From UBA9845 sp051889975 (GTDB taxonomy: Bacteria > Bacillota > Clostridia > Christensenellales > UBA1242), in the NCBI GenBank assembly GCA_051889975.1, contig JBJFDJ010000036.1, positions 1-6,657 of the forward strand: DNA of 6,657 nt, given 5' to 3'. Position 1 is the stretch's first letter. Each line of letters begins with the position of its first letter. Below are positions 1-6,169 of this stretch, piece by piece. The notes under the pieces were generated by a model. The model searched no databases, was not told the origin of the DNA, and saw nothing but the letters and a program-made list of their open reading frames with translations. The position numbers and the translations under genes are program-made.

Positions 1-1061
1 ATAGGCAACAAGTTAAACACACCCAAGTTAACAGCAATAAGTGGAAGCAAAATAAAGAAACTTGCAAAATTGTTTTGCGTAAAAGTTGCAATTGTCGTTA
101 TTGTGGTTATTGGTCCACCCACTGCGTTTAGTCCCAGTTGACCAGTTATTAGTTGCCATAAACTCTCAAGCACTTTATAAGCAAGGCCAAAAGTAAATGG
201 CACGCATCTAAGCAATGATTCGCCAAACGTAAACTTATATGCCTCCGACCTAACACCAATCACCTTTGTGCTAGCGTCAACGCCATAGTTAAATAAGTTG
301 ACAGTTTCTTTTATAACATTGCCATCTCTTTTGATGGTTAACTCGGCAGTTTCACCTTCTGCTTTTTGTATTAAAGATGAAAATACATTGTTTGAAATAA
401 AGTCAATTTTAGTCCCGTTAACTTCAAGTATGACATCACCTTTTTGGATGTTTGAATTTGTTTCAAAACTAACTAAGATGCTCTCTTTTAAATATTCATT
501 GTTTCTGCTGTAAACAACTTCATAACTGCCTTTTTGTTCCAGTGTGTTTTGTTCTATGCCATTTTTTATAAAAGCCGTTATGTCTTGTGCTGTCAAATCT
601 TTTGCCATTACTCCATCAACAGAAACAAGTAAGTCATCATTTTTTAATGTTGAACTTGTAACAACAGCAACCGAATCCACACTATAAATTTGTGGAATAT
701 CATAGCCAGTTGCACACAAAAGAATAATGCTAAAAAGAACGCCAGACAAAATGTTAAAAAAAGCTCCACTAAACAAAACTATAAGCCTTTTCCATGGAGC
801 TTGCTTCATAAAAGCACCAGCATCATCACTGCTATTTTCTTCGCCCTCAAAAGCACAATAGCCACCCAGTGGAACTAGTCGTAAACTAAAAACTTCCCCC
901 GTCTTTTTTGACTTATGCGAAAAAAGACTTTTTCCAAAGCCTATTGAAAATTCGTTTATCTTAAACTTTAACAATTTACCTGCACAATAATGACCAAATT
1001 CATGTATCATTACCATTGTCAACAAAATAACAAGCGCAAGTAATAAATATAAGATATACAA
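1..1061 (-). CDS. rseP: Site-2 intramembrane metalloprotease RseP/RasP, 3' end cut by the window edge
   Basis: Zinc metalloprotease of family M50 that cuts substrates within the membrane, typically anti-sigma factors or remnant signal peptides. I read 353 residues with no stop. The N-terminal helix carries the zinc motif HEFGH (residues 20-24), followed by the family's FSIGFG and VPLGGY blocks and a second membrane segment with GAFFNILSG (about 98-106). Two PDZ-like units follow, around LKNDD...VDG (139 onward) and QKGDVILEVNG (about 206-216). The reading ends at NLGVFNLLP (345-353), just before the expected PALDGG motif that supplies the third zinc ligand, so roughly the last 60-80 residues lie outside. 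The start is a TTG at 1061: a stop lies 9 bases upstream, and AGGGGTG sits 7 bases before the TTG. It follows cdsA after 22 bases, with no dxr between. The family call is very secure; the substrate is unknown. Confidence 0.95.
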   Translation of the reverse strand, partial: MYILYLLLALVILLTMVMIHEFGHYCAGKLLKFKINEFSIGFGKSLFSHKSKKTGEVFSLRLVPLGGYCAFEGEENSSDDAGAFMKQAPWKRLIVLFSGAFFNILSGVLFSIILLCATGYDIPQIYSVDSVAVVTSSTLKNDDLLVSVDGVMAKDLTAQDITAFIKNGIEQNTLEQKGSYEVVYSRNNEYLKESILVSFETNSNIQKGDVILEVNGTKIDFISNNVFSSLIQKAEGETAELTIKRDGNVIKETVNLFNYGVDASTKVIGVRSEAYKFTFGESLLRCVPFTFGLAYKVLESLWQLITGQLGLNAVGGPITTITTIATFTQNNFASFFILLPLIAVNLGVFNLLP

Positions 1062-1074
1062 AATAAGTCACCCC
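1062..1074 (-). promoter_or_regulatory. Ribosome binding site that decides the TTG start of rseP
   Basis: On the minus strand, AGGGGTG is followed by ACTTATT and then TTG. A TGA lies between this site and the TTG in the rseP frame, so no start further upstream is possible. The next ATG is residue 16, inside the first membrane helix and only four residues before HEFGH, which would destroy that helix. This makes TTG by far the best start. Confidence 0.75.
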
Positions 1075-1083
1075 TAAAACTTT

Positions 1084-2025
1084 TTACAAAAACATAATAA
1101 ATGCAAAAATTATTGTAACAACAAGGTTAAATGAAATTCCATCAACCCTGTCCATCACTCCACCATGACCCGGAAAAATGTTGCCATAGTCTTTTACATT
1201 GTTTTTTCTTTTGATTAATGACGCAAAAATATCTCCAATTTGAGTAAATATTGATGCAAAAACACCATAGATTAAAAACAGCCAAATTGAAATATTGTTT
1301 GTTGCAAAAATTTCAGCACAACTTGGTATAAAATTGAGTATAAAATATACAAGCAAACTGCCCAAAATTCCACTAACAAGCCCACCAATTGCGCCACTTA
1401 TTGTTTTGTTTGGGCTAATATTAGGGCAAAGTTTTGGTCCTCTAATGCCACTGCCAATTAAATAAGCACCTGTGTCTGTAAACATTGTAGCAACAAACAA
1501 CATAAGCAGTAACATCATGCCAATCAACACATTTCCATCGCCACCAAAAAGTCCAAAATCAGCAATGTGATTTAAAAAGAACATTCCAGAAAGTAGAAAC
1601 GCTGGATAAAACAACAAAAATATATCCAAACTCAATTTTTTTGCAATAAATTTTTTTTCTGAGCCATCAAAATTGCTTTCTAAAATAATTTTGTTGTTAG
1701 ATTTTTTGCAACAAATGTTTTTGATATACATTACTAGCGTCAACACCAAACCTTCGCCCAAAATTATTGCAAAATAAAGCATCTCGCTTAACTTAAAATG
1801 AACACTTAAAATCATTGTAACAAAAATTACTACGGGACAAGATAAAACAAAGTATGTGTCATTTAACCTATTATTTTTTTTGAAAACTGAACAAACTTCA
1901 TAGGTGCCAACAACAGCCATTGCCAAAACAAAAACATCAAAGAAGTATGGACTAACAAATCTTAGTGCAAAAAATCCTGCAGTTGCCAATACTATAACTA
2001 TTCCCGTTAGCAATCTTTTTAACAT
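1084..2025 (-). CDS. cdsA: Phosphatidate cytidylyltransferase (CDP-diacylglycerol synthase)
   Basis: Integral membrane enzyme that makes CDP-diacylglycerol from phosphatidic acid and CTP, the branch point for bacterial phospholipids. The 313-residue protein is almost all hydrophobic helices. The conserved TDTGAY motif is at 183-188, followed by the SPNKT block (204-208). The C-terminal family signature spans 269-295, with S269, K272-R273, K278-D279, PGHGG at 285-289 and DRVD at 292-295; the acidic and lysine residues expected for metal and substrate binding are present. It is longer than the usual 260-280 residues, mostly because of a charged loop at about 102-133 (CCKKSNN...EKKFIAKK) that probably faces the cytoplasm. 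The ATG lies 3 bases after the uppS stop, and its ribosome binding site AAGGAG lies within the last uppS codons, so the two genes are probably translationally coupled. Confidence 0.97.
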   Translation of the reverse strand: MLKRLLTGIVIVLATAGFFALRFVSPYFFDVFVLAMAVVGTYEVCSVFKKNNRLNDTYFVLSCPVVIFVTMILSVHFKLSEMLYFAIILGEGLVLTLVMYIKNICCKKSNNKIILESNFDGSEKKFIAKKLSLDIFLLFYPAFLLSGMFFLNHIADFGLFGGDGNVLIGMMLLLMLFVATMFTDTGAYLIGSGIRGPKLCPNISPNKTISGAIGGLVSGILGSLLVYFILNFIPSCAEIFATNNISIWLFLIYGVFASIFTQIGDIFASLIKRKNNVKDYGNIFPGHGGVMDRVDGISFNLVVTIIFAFIMFL

Positions 2026-2028
2026 ATT

Positions 2029-2754
2029 TTACTCCTTAATCGCTCCAAAGCGTCTATTCCTTTGTTGAAATTCATGCAATGCTTTTAATAATTCTTTTTT
2101 ATCAAAATCCGGCCAATAAGTTTTGGTAAAATATAACTCCGAATATGCCATTTGATAAAGTAAAAAATTACTAATTCTCTGCTCTCCACTTGTTCTAATT
2201 ATTAGGTCTGGGTCAGAGAGTTCACTTGTGTATAAATAATGCTTAAATTCTTCTTCGGTAATATCTTTTTTCCCATCTTTTAAACATTTATTCACGGCAT
2301 TTACTATATCATTTCTGCCACCATAATTTATACATAAGCAAACCGTCATATCATCACAGTCTTTTGTTTTATCTTCTAATGTTTCTGCCTTTTTAACAAT
2401 GTCTTGTGGCAAACTTTTCCTTTCGCCACACATTTTAAACTTAATGTTCTTTTTTGAATATTCATTTGTATCATTGTTTAAATACTCTCTAAACAAATCA
2501 AACAACCCATCAACTTCTTGTTTTGGTCTGTTCCAATTTTCTGTTGAAAAACAAAAGAAAATCAACTCTTTCAGCCCAATTTCTTGTGCGTTTTTAATAG
2601 TTTCAATCACGGCATCAATTCCTGCCTTGTGACCATACATCCGTGGCATATTTCTTTCGGTTGCCCACCTGCCATTTCCATCTATAATAAAAGCAACACA
2701 TCTTGGAAGTCTATCTTTGTCCACAGTCGTTTTTAACTTTGAAAATAGTTTCAT
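2029..2754 (-). CDS. uppS: Undecaprenyl diphosphate synthase (cis-prenyltransferase)
   Basis: Condenses farnesyl diphosphate with isopentenyl diphosphate units to make the C55 lipid carrier for peptidoglycan and other wall polymers; a peripheral membrane enzyme. The 241-residue length is typical. Motifs in order are DGNGRWA (25-31, catalytic D25), GHKAG (41-45), FSTENWNRP (69-77), INYGGR (142-147) and RTSGEQRISNFLL (187-199), then WPDF. All main catalytic and diphosphate-binding residues are present. The stretch before the catalytic aspartate reads CVAFIID, where most family members have HVAIIMD; this is a modest departure. The ribosome binding site AGGAG overlaps the TAG stop of the upstream 64-residue gene. 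A less processive cis-prenyltransferase is possible but is not suggested by the context. Confidence 0.97.
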   Translation of the reverse strand: MKLFSKLKTTVDKDRLPRCVAFIIDGNGRWATERNMPRMYGHKAGIDAVIETIKNAQEIGLKELIFFCFSTENWNRPKQEVDGLFDLFREYLNNDTNEYSKKNIKFKMCGERKSLPQDIVKKAETLEDKTKDCDDMTVCLCINYGGRNDIVNAVNKCLKDGKKDITEEEFKHYLYTSELSDPDLIIRTSGEQRISNFLLYQMAYSELYFTKTYWPDFDKKELLKALHEFQQRNRRFGAIKE

Positions 2755-2762
2755 AAAATCTC

Positions 2763-2957
2763 CTAAATATCTAGCAAAAACTTATCAGTTGTAAGTTCAA
2801 CCAAATTCTCATCAATCTGTTTGATGTTAACAACCAATAACGTATCATATTTCTTTTGTAAGTCACTATTTTCTGTGACAATATATTTTATTGAACATTG
2901 CTCCAATTTATGTTTAACAGTTTCTAGCGAAAGACCAATTAAATCTTTTAAGTCCAT
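2763..2957 (-). CDS. Conserved-position small protein of unknown function, 64 aa, coupled to frr
   Basis: I do not recognise this protein. It is soluble, with no signal peptide, membrane segment or cysteine cluster, and its single cysteine is C21. The N-terminal third (LIGLSLETVKHKLEQ) looks like a helix, followed by three likely strands (about 23-29, 39-47, 51-56). The pattern of a G, a short helix, and then strands ending in paired hydrophobics vaguely recalls a single PASTA-like unit, but this is only inference. Its ATG overlaps the frr stop by one base (TAATG), and its TAG contains the uppS ribosome binding site, so it is locked into translation between frr and uppS. That packing is the main reason to believe it is a real gene. 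The pyrH-frr-uppS block in most Firmicutes has no gene here. Confidence 0.8.
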   Translation of the reverse strand: MDLKDLIGLSLETVKHKLEQCSIKYIVTENSDLQKKYDTLLVVNIKQIDENLVELTTDKFLLDI

Positions 2958-3526
2958 TACACTTCCATTACTTCATGTTCTTTGTTTAAAGACAATTTGT
3001 CAACTTCTGCATTGGCATTGTCCAAAATCTTTTGAACTTCTTTTTCGGCATTTGCTTGACCATCTTCTGTAATCAAATTGTCCTTTTTAAGTTGCTTAAC
3101 AGCGTCCATCGCATCTCTTCTTTGATTTCTTAAAGCAATTTTTGTTGTTTCTTGCACTTGTTTAACTTGTTTAACAAGTTCCTTTCTTCTCTCTTGTGTT
3201 GGAACTGGAAAAACCAACCTGATTGACTTTCCGTCATCGCTTGGTGTCAAGCCCAAATTTGCCTCGTTAATTGCCTTTAAAACATCTTTAAATGCACTTG
3301 TATCCCAAACATTTATCATAAGCATACGTGGGTCTGGTGTTGTGATGTTTGCCATTTGATTTAATGGTGTTAAAGAGCCATAATAATTAACCATAACTTT
3401 ATCCAAAATTTTTGGATTTGCACGACCTGCTCTTATAGAATTAAATTCGCTTATCAAATGCTCTTTTGCCTTTTCTATTTCCAATTTAAAATCGTCATAA
3501 ATTTCTTCAACTGATAAATAACTCAT
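2957..3526 (-). CDS. frr: Ribosome recycling factor
   Basis: Splits the post-termination ribosome together with EF-G, freeing the subunits, mRNA and tRNA. The 189-residue length matches the family (about 185). Diagnostic segments are IRAGRANP (31-38) in the first long helix, VNYYG...PLNQMA (46-59) and DPRML (65-69) in the small beta domain, LGLTPSDDG (91-99), and ERRKEL followed by RNQRRDAMD (133-141) in the helical bundle. The usual PPLTEERR is PVPTQERR here, a minor change. The start is ATG with AAGGAG 5 bases upstream. It begins a new transcription unit after the tsf terminator, with its own likely promoter, and the usual upstream pyrH is absent. It is first in an operon with the small gene, uppS, cdsA and rseP. 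Confidence 0.98.
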   Translation of the reverse strand: MSYLSVEEIYDDFKLEIEKAKEHLISEFNSIRAGRANPKILDKVMVNYYGSLTPLNQMANITTPDPRMLMINVWDTSAFKDVLKAINEANLGLTPSDDGKSIRLVFPVPTQERRKELVKQVKQVQETTKIALRNQRRDAMDAVKQLKKDNLITEDGQANAEKEVQKILDNANAEVDKLSLNKEHEVMEV

Positions 3527-3540
3527 AAATTCTCCTTATA

Positions 3541-3576
3541 CAAATATATTTTACTTGTTTTTTGTTAAAATTGCAA
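3541..3576 (-). promoter_or_regulatory. Probable housekeeping sigma promoter for the frr-uppS-cdsA-rseP operon
   Basis: On the minus strand, TTGCAA (3571-3576) and TAAAAT (3548-3553) are separated by exactly 17 bases. The expected start is near 3541, leaving a leader of about 14 bases that holds the frr ribosome binding site. It lies directly downstream of the tsf terminator, where a new promoter is needed. The region is very A/T-rich, so chance matches are a concern. Confidence 0.55.
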
Positions 3577-3610
3577 TTAAATATTATCTAAATGTTTATA
3601 AGTTTTAGAC

Positions 3611-3641
3611 AAAAAAACATATTACTTGTTGTAATATGTTT
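3611..3641 (-). terminator. Rho-independent terminator after tsf
   Basis: Perfect 11-bp inverted repeat with arms at 3615-3625 and 3631-3641 and a 5-base loop. On the minus strand the hairpin runs into a U tract (complement of the seven A's at 3611-3617, of which three are in the stem). It starts 7 bases after the tsf stop. The stem is A/T-rich, as usual in this genome. The plus strand has no matching U tract, so it works in one direction only. Confidence 0.88.
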
Positions 3642-3648
3642 AAAAAGT

Positions 3649-4299
3649 TTATTTTTTAATTTGGCTCATAACTTCTTCAGCAAAATTGTCATTGCGTTTT
3701 TCAAGACCTTCGCCCATTTCATATCTAACAAATCTTCTAACTGTTATTTTTTCACCAATGTTTAAGATTGCATTGTTAACAAGTTGTTGAATTGTTACAT
3801 CTGGATTTTTAATAAATGTTTGTTCCAAAAGACAAATTTCTTGATAGAATTTGTTCATTCTGCCTTCAAGCATTCTTTCAATAACTTGTGCAGGTTTGCC
3901 TTCATTTTGTGCTTGAGCTTTTAAGATTTCTCTTTCTTTTTCAACTCTTTCTGCTGGAACTTGTTCTCTTGAAACATATTCTGGATTAGATGCTGCAATT
4001 TGAAGTGCAATATCTTTTACAAGTTCAACAAATGGTTCACTTTTTGCAACAAAGTCTGTTTCGCAATTAACTTCTACAAGCACGCCAATTTTTCCACCCA
4101 TATGAATGTATGAGTGCACCAAACCTTCGGCAGCAATGCGATTTGCCTTTTTTGCTGCTTTGGCAATGCCTGCTTCTCTTAAAATTTCAACAGCTTTATC
4201 AATGTTGTTTTCTGCTTTAATCAAAGCATTTTTGCAGTCCATAATGCCTGCACCTGTTCTTTCTCTTAATAATTTAATATCTTCAGTTGAAACTGCCAT
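3649..4299 (-). CDS. tsf: Translation elongation factor Ts (short form)
   Basis: Guanine nucleotide exchange factor for EF-Tu, releasing GDP so that EF-Tu can bind GTP again. The N-terminal UBA-like domain contains the RERTGAGIMDCKNAL block (12-26), followed by KKANRIAAEGLV (50-61). The exchange motif TDFV is at 81-84, inside VNCETDFVAK. At 216 residues it is the short form seen in many Gram-positive bacteria and lacks much of the second core subdomain found in the E. coli protein (283 residues). The C-terminal helix with GEGLEKR and FAEEV is conserved. The ATG lies 17 bases after rpsB, with AGGAG upstream, and a terminator follows at once. Confidence 0.98.
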   Translation of the reverse strand: MAVSTEDIKLLRERTGAGIMDCKNALIKAENNIDKAVEILREAGIAKAAKKANRIAAEGLVHSYIHMGGKIGVLVEVNCETDFVAKSEPFVELVKDIALQIAASNPEYVSREQVPAERVEKEREILKAQAQNEGKPAQVIERMLEGRMNKFYQEICLLEQTFIKNPDVTIQQLVNNAILNIGEKITVRRFVRYEMGEGLEKRNDNFAEEVMSQIKK

Positions 4300-4316
4300 A
4301 AAAAACTCCTAATTAA

Positions 4317-5168
4317 TTATTTTGCTGATTTTTTTGCTCTTTTTGCCTTTGCTGGTGCTTCTTCTTCTGTTTTTTCTTCTTTAACTTCAACAGTTAAAGC
4401 ATCTTCCATTTTAATTTCTTCTGTTGATGCTTCTTCTGTTGCATTTGCTTCTTCTTCAGCTTTTTTGCGAGCAGCAAGACCTTCTTCGCCTTCTTTTGCT
4501 TCTATAACAGCATCTGCAATTGCACTTGCAATAAGTTTAACAGAACGGATTGCATCGTCATTACCAGGAATAACAACATCAACCATATCTGGGTCACAGT
4601 TTGTATCAATAAGGCCAACAACTGGAATGCCCAAAAGTTTTGCTTCTTTAACACAAATTGCTTCTTTTTTGCTGTCAACAACAAAAATAAGACCAGGAAG
4701 TTTTGTCATATCCTTGATACCACCAAGGAATTTTTCCAACTTATCTTTTTCTGCTTTTAAACCAGCAACTTCTTTTTTAGGGAGTAAATCAAACTCACCT
4801 GTTTTTTCCATTTGGTCTAATTTGTTGAGTTTTTCAACTCTTGAACGAATGGTTTTAAAGTTTGTGAGTGTGCCACCAAGCCAACGGCTGTTAACATAAT
4901 ACATACCGCATCTTTCTGCTTCTTCTTTAACAGCATCTTGTGCTTGTTTTTTTGTGCCAACAAACAAAACTGTTTTTCCGTCTTTAACGGCATCTCTAAC
5001 ATAAGCATAAGCGCTGTCGATAAGTTCTGCTGTTTGCTCTAAATTGATAACATGGATATCATTTCTGCTTGTGAAAATGTATCTTGCCATCTTTGGGTTC
5101 CACTTTCTTGTTTGATGACCAAAGTGAACACCTGCTTCTAATAATTGTTTCATTGAAATAACTGACAT
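4317..5168 (-). CDS. rpsB: 30S ribosomal protein S2 with charged C-terminal tail
   Basis: Small-subunit protein of the ribosomal neck, needed for S1 docking and translation initiation in many bacteria. Recognisable segments are LLEAGVHFGHQTRKWNPKM (9-27), IFTSRNDIHVINL (31-43), FVGTKKQAQ (69-77), NSRWLGGTLTNF (93-104), IFVVDSKKE (161-169), and GIPVVGLIDTNCDP (180-193) with the following IPGNDDAIRS (200-209). Family members are usually 230-260 residues; this one has 283, with an E/A/K-rich low-complexity tail from about residue 226 that ends in a basic run. The tail is probably disordered. The start matches the family start (MSVISMKQLL), with AAGGAGG 10 bases upstream. It is cotranscribed with tsf, the universal arrangement. 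Confidence 0.98.
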   Translation of the reverse strand: MSVISMKQLLEAGVHFGHQTRKWNPKMARYIFTSRNDIHVINLEQTAELIDSAYAYVRDAVKDGKTVLFVGTKKQAQDAVKEEAERCGMYYVNSRWLGGTLTNFKTIRSRVEKLNKLDQMEKTGEFDLLPKKEVAGLKAEKDKLEKFLGGIKDMTKLPGLIFVVDSKKEAICVKEAKLLGIPVVGLIDTNCDPDMVDVVIPGNDDAIRSVKLIASAIADAVIEAKEGEEGLAARKKAEEEANATEEASTEEIKMEDALTVEVKEEKTEEEAPAKAKRAKKSAK

Positions 5169-5275
5169 TAAAAATTTTCCTCCTTGTTTTTAGTCCTCCC
5201 AAATGCTTCAAACTCTGCAAACAACCCTTTGGGCAACGGTTTGCAAATAACATAAGGTGTGTATTTTTTTTTGAA
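5169..5275 (-). promoter_or_regulatory. Structured 5' leader of rpsB, candidate S2 autoregulatory element
   Basis: Leader of about 107 bases between the predicted transcription start and the rpsB ATG. It contains a 7-bp perfect stem (TGCAAAC at 5216-5222 with GTTTGCA at 5239-5245). Inside it is a smaller CCC/GGG pairing with an AAA loop (5225-5227 with 5231-5233). Two purine-rich Shine-Dalgarno-like sites follow, GGGAGG near 5198-5203 and AAGGAGG near 5179-5185, and the second is the one spaced for the start codon. Control of rpsB by its own product is known in other bacteria, so an S2-binding or translation-control role is reasonable, but it is inferred here from position and folding only. 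Confidence 0.45.
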
Positions 5276-5311
5276 ACGATTTATTTTAACATAAACAAAT
5301 ATATATTTCAA
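5276..5311 (-). promoter_or_regulatory. Strong housekeeping promoter of rpsB-tsf
   Basis: On the minus strand, TTGAAA (5306-5311), a spacer of exactly 17 bases, then TAAAAT (5283-5288) preceded by TG one base upstream, an extended -10. The expected start is near 5276. It sits between the DUF1292 terminator and rpsB, just where the ribosomal operon needs a promoter, and is the best promoter match in the window. Confidence 0.8.
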
Positions 5312-5333
5312 GCATTTTTATATAATTTGCAAC

Positions 5334-5370
5334 AAAAAAACACAAATAACAAAAAGTTAAGTGTGTTTTT
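5334..5370 (-). terminator. Rho-independent terminator after the DUF1292 gene
   Basis: A 9-bp outer stem (5336-5344 with 5362-5370) and a 4-bp inner stem (5347-5350 with 5356-5359) are separated by a 2x2 mismatch and closed by a 5-base loop. On the minus strand the hairpin merges into seven U's. It begins 5 bases after the DUF1292 stop and ends the ruvX transcription unit ahead of the rpsB promoter. Confidence 0.82.
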
Positions 5371-5375
5371 AAACA

Positions 5376-5693
5376 TTAATCTTGCTTTTCTTCTTCATCA
5401 ACAAGTTTGTTGTATTCTTCAAAAACTTTGTCAATTATCTTTTCATCTTCAACCAAACGCAAACTTTCATCATTATCGCCGGCAATGATTTCAAAAGCAA
5501 ATGCTTCATCATCTTTAACACCATCAATTTTTGCTGTTGGTTTTAAAATTGCATATACTACTTCATCAAGTGGAATAATTGCAACTTGTTCAAATTCTAC
5601 TGGTTCTTCCTTTTCATTGTATAAAACAATGTTGTCTGAATTGTTTTCATCAAACAAAGCATCAATAGCATTTACTGTTTTTTCTTCTTCCAT
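5376..5693 (-). CDS. DUF1292 family protein (YrzB-like)
   Basis: Small acidic soluble protein of 105 residues, of unknown function. The match to DUF1292 rests on the family's pattern: an early region around FEQVAIIPLD (34-43), then VYAILKP (46-52), an acidic DDEAFAFEI stretch (61-69), and a helical end around VEDEKIIDKVFEEYNKL (81-97). It is rich in D and E throughout, with charged ends. In B. subtilis a DUF1292 gene (yrzB) lies directly after the ruvX homologue yrrK, as here, which supports the call. Its ribosome binding site GGAG overlaps the ruvX stop and the gap is 9 bases, so it shares ruvX's transcript. A terminator follows. The molecular role is not known for any member that I can name. 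Confidence 0.88.
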   Translation of the reverse strand: MEEEKTVNAIDALFDENNSDNIVLYNEKEEPVEFEQVAIIPLDEVVYAILKPTAKIDGVKDDEAFAFEIIAGDNDESLRLVEDEKIIDKVFEEYNKLVDEEEKQD

Positions 5694-5702
5694 AACATCT
5701 CC

Positions 5703-6107
5703 TTATTTCAACCCATCTAAATAGGTTTGCAAGATTATTGTTGCTGCAATTTGGTCAATTAGCCCTTTCTTTTTTGATGTTTTAACATTTGCTTGATGCA
5801 TGATATTTTCTGCTTCAATGCTAGTTAATCTTTCATCAACAAAAATTATTTTTGCCGTGGTCTTTGTTTTTAACATATTGCAAAATTGTTTAACATAATT
5901 GCACATTTCACTTTCGGTGCCATCCATATTAAATGGAAGCCCAACAATGATTTCTTCTGCCGAATACTTTTGTGCAATTTCTGCAATTTTGTTTGTGTCT
6001 TTTGTCCAACTTTTGCAATACAAAGTTTCCAAGTTAGAAGCAAGAGTGCTATAACTATACGCAATGCCAATTCTTGCCTTACCAATGTCCAAACACAACC
6101 TATTCAC
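5703..6107 (-). CDS. ruvX: RuvX/YqgF family nuclease (putative Holliday junction resolvase, pre-16S rRNA processing)
   Basis: RNase H-fold nuclease; E. coli YqgF is tied to 16S rRNA 5'-end maturation and other members to Holliday junction cleavage. The 134-residue length is normal. The motifs are LDIGKARIGIA (6-16, acidic D7), IIVGLPFNMDGTES (53-66), FVDERLTSIEAE (89-100, acidic D91/E92) and the C-terminal GLIDQIAATIIL (115-126, acidic D118). These supply the three acidic metal-binding positions of the family. The start is GTG at 6107: the family normally begins 6-9 residues before the first aspartate, GAGGT lies 4 bases upstream, and the nearby ATG at 6110 is out of frame and meets TGA at once. 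DUF1292 follows after 9 bases. Confidence 0.95.
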   Translation of the reverse strand: MNRLCLDIGKARIGIAYSYSTLASNLETLYCKSWTKDTNKIAEIAQKYSAEEIIVGLPFNMDGTESEMCNYVKQFCNMLKTKTTAKIIFVDERLTSIEAENIMHQANVKTSKKKGLIDQIAATIILQTYLDGLK

Positions 6108-6115
6108 ATTAACCT

Positions 6116-6151
6116 CAAGTTAATTTTAACATAACAACGGAAAAAAAACAA
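6116..6151 (-). promoter_or_regulatory. Possible extended -10 promoter for ruvX
   Basis: TGTTAAAAT on the minus strand (-10 hexamer at 6123-6128) repeats the sequence seen at the rpsB promoter. A weak -35 (TTGTTT, 6146-6151) lies 17 bases upstream. The predicted start leaves only about 9 bases before the GTG, just enough for the GAGGT site. The -35 is poor, so this rests mostly on the extended -10. Confidence 0.45.
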
Positions 6152-6169
6152 ACAATTAATCATAAAAAA

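Noticed and set aside
298..513. Plus-strand open frame of 71 residues inside rseP
   Set aside because: Antisense to the PDZ-coding part of rseP, which reads continuously and matches its family on the minus strand.
3611..3641. Inverted repeat at the tsf end considered as a protein-binding operator or bidirectional terminator
   Set aside because: The U tract is present only on the minus strand and the position right after the tsf stop fits a one-way terminator.
4317..4490. Repetitive-looking CTTCTTCTG stretches at the end of rpsB as a DNA repeat
   Set aside because: They come from the E/A-rich codons of the S2 tail and have no regular unit length.
4465..4899. Plus-strand open frame of 144 residues inside rpsB
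   Set aside because: It is antisense to a secure ribosomal protein gene, is serine-rich as expected from the complement of such codons, and has no recognisable domain.
5059..5253. Minus-strand frame across the rpsB leader and 5' end, a possible leader peptide
   Set aside because: It overlaps the start of rpsB in another frame by over 100 bases, has no good ribosome binding site, and its sequence is basic and composition-driven. The RNA structure explains the region better.
5407..5724. Plus-strand open frame of 105 residues opposite the DUF1292 gene
   Set aside because: Serine-rich mirror of the acidic codons of the DUF1292 gene; no domain, and the minus-strand gene fits its family and operon.
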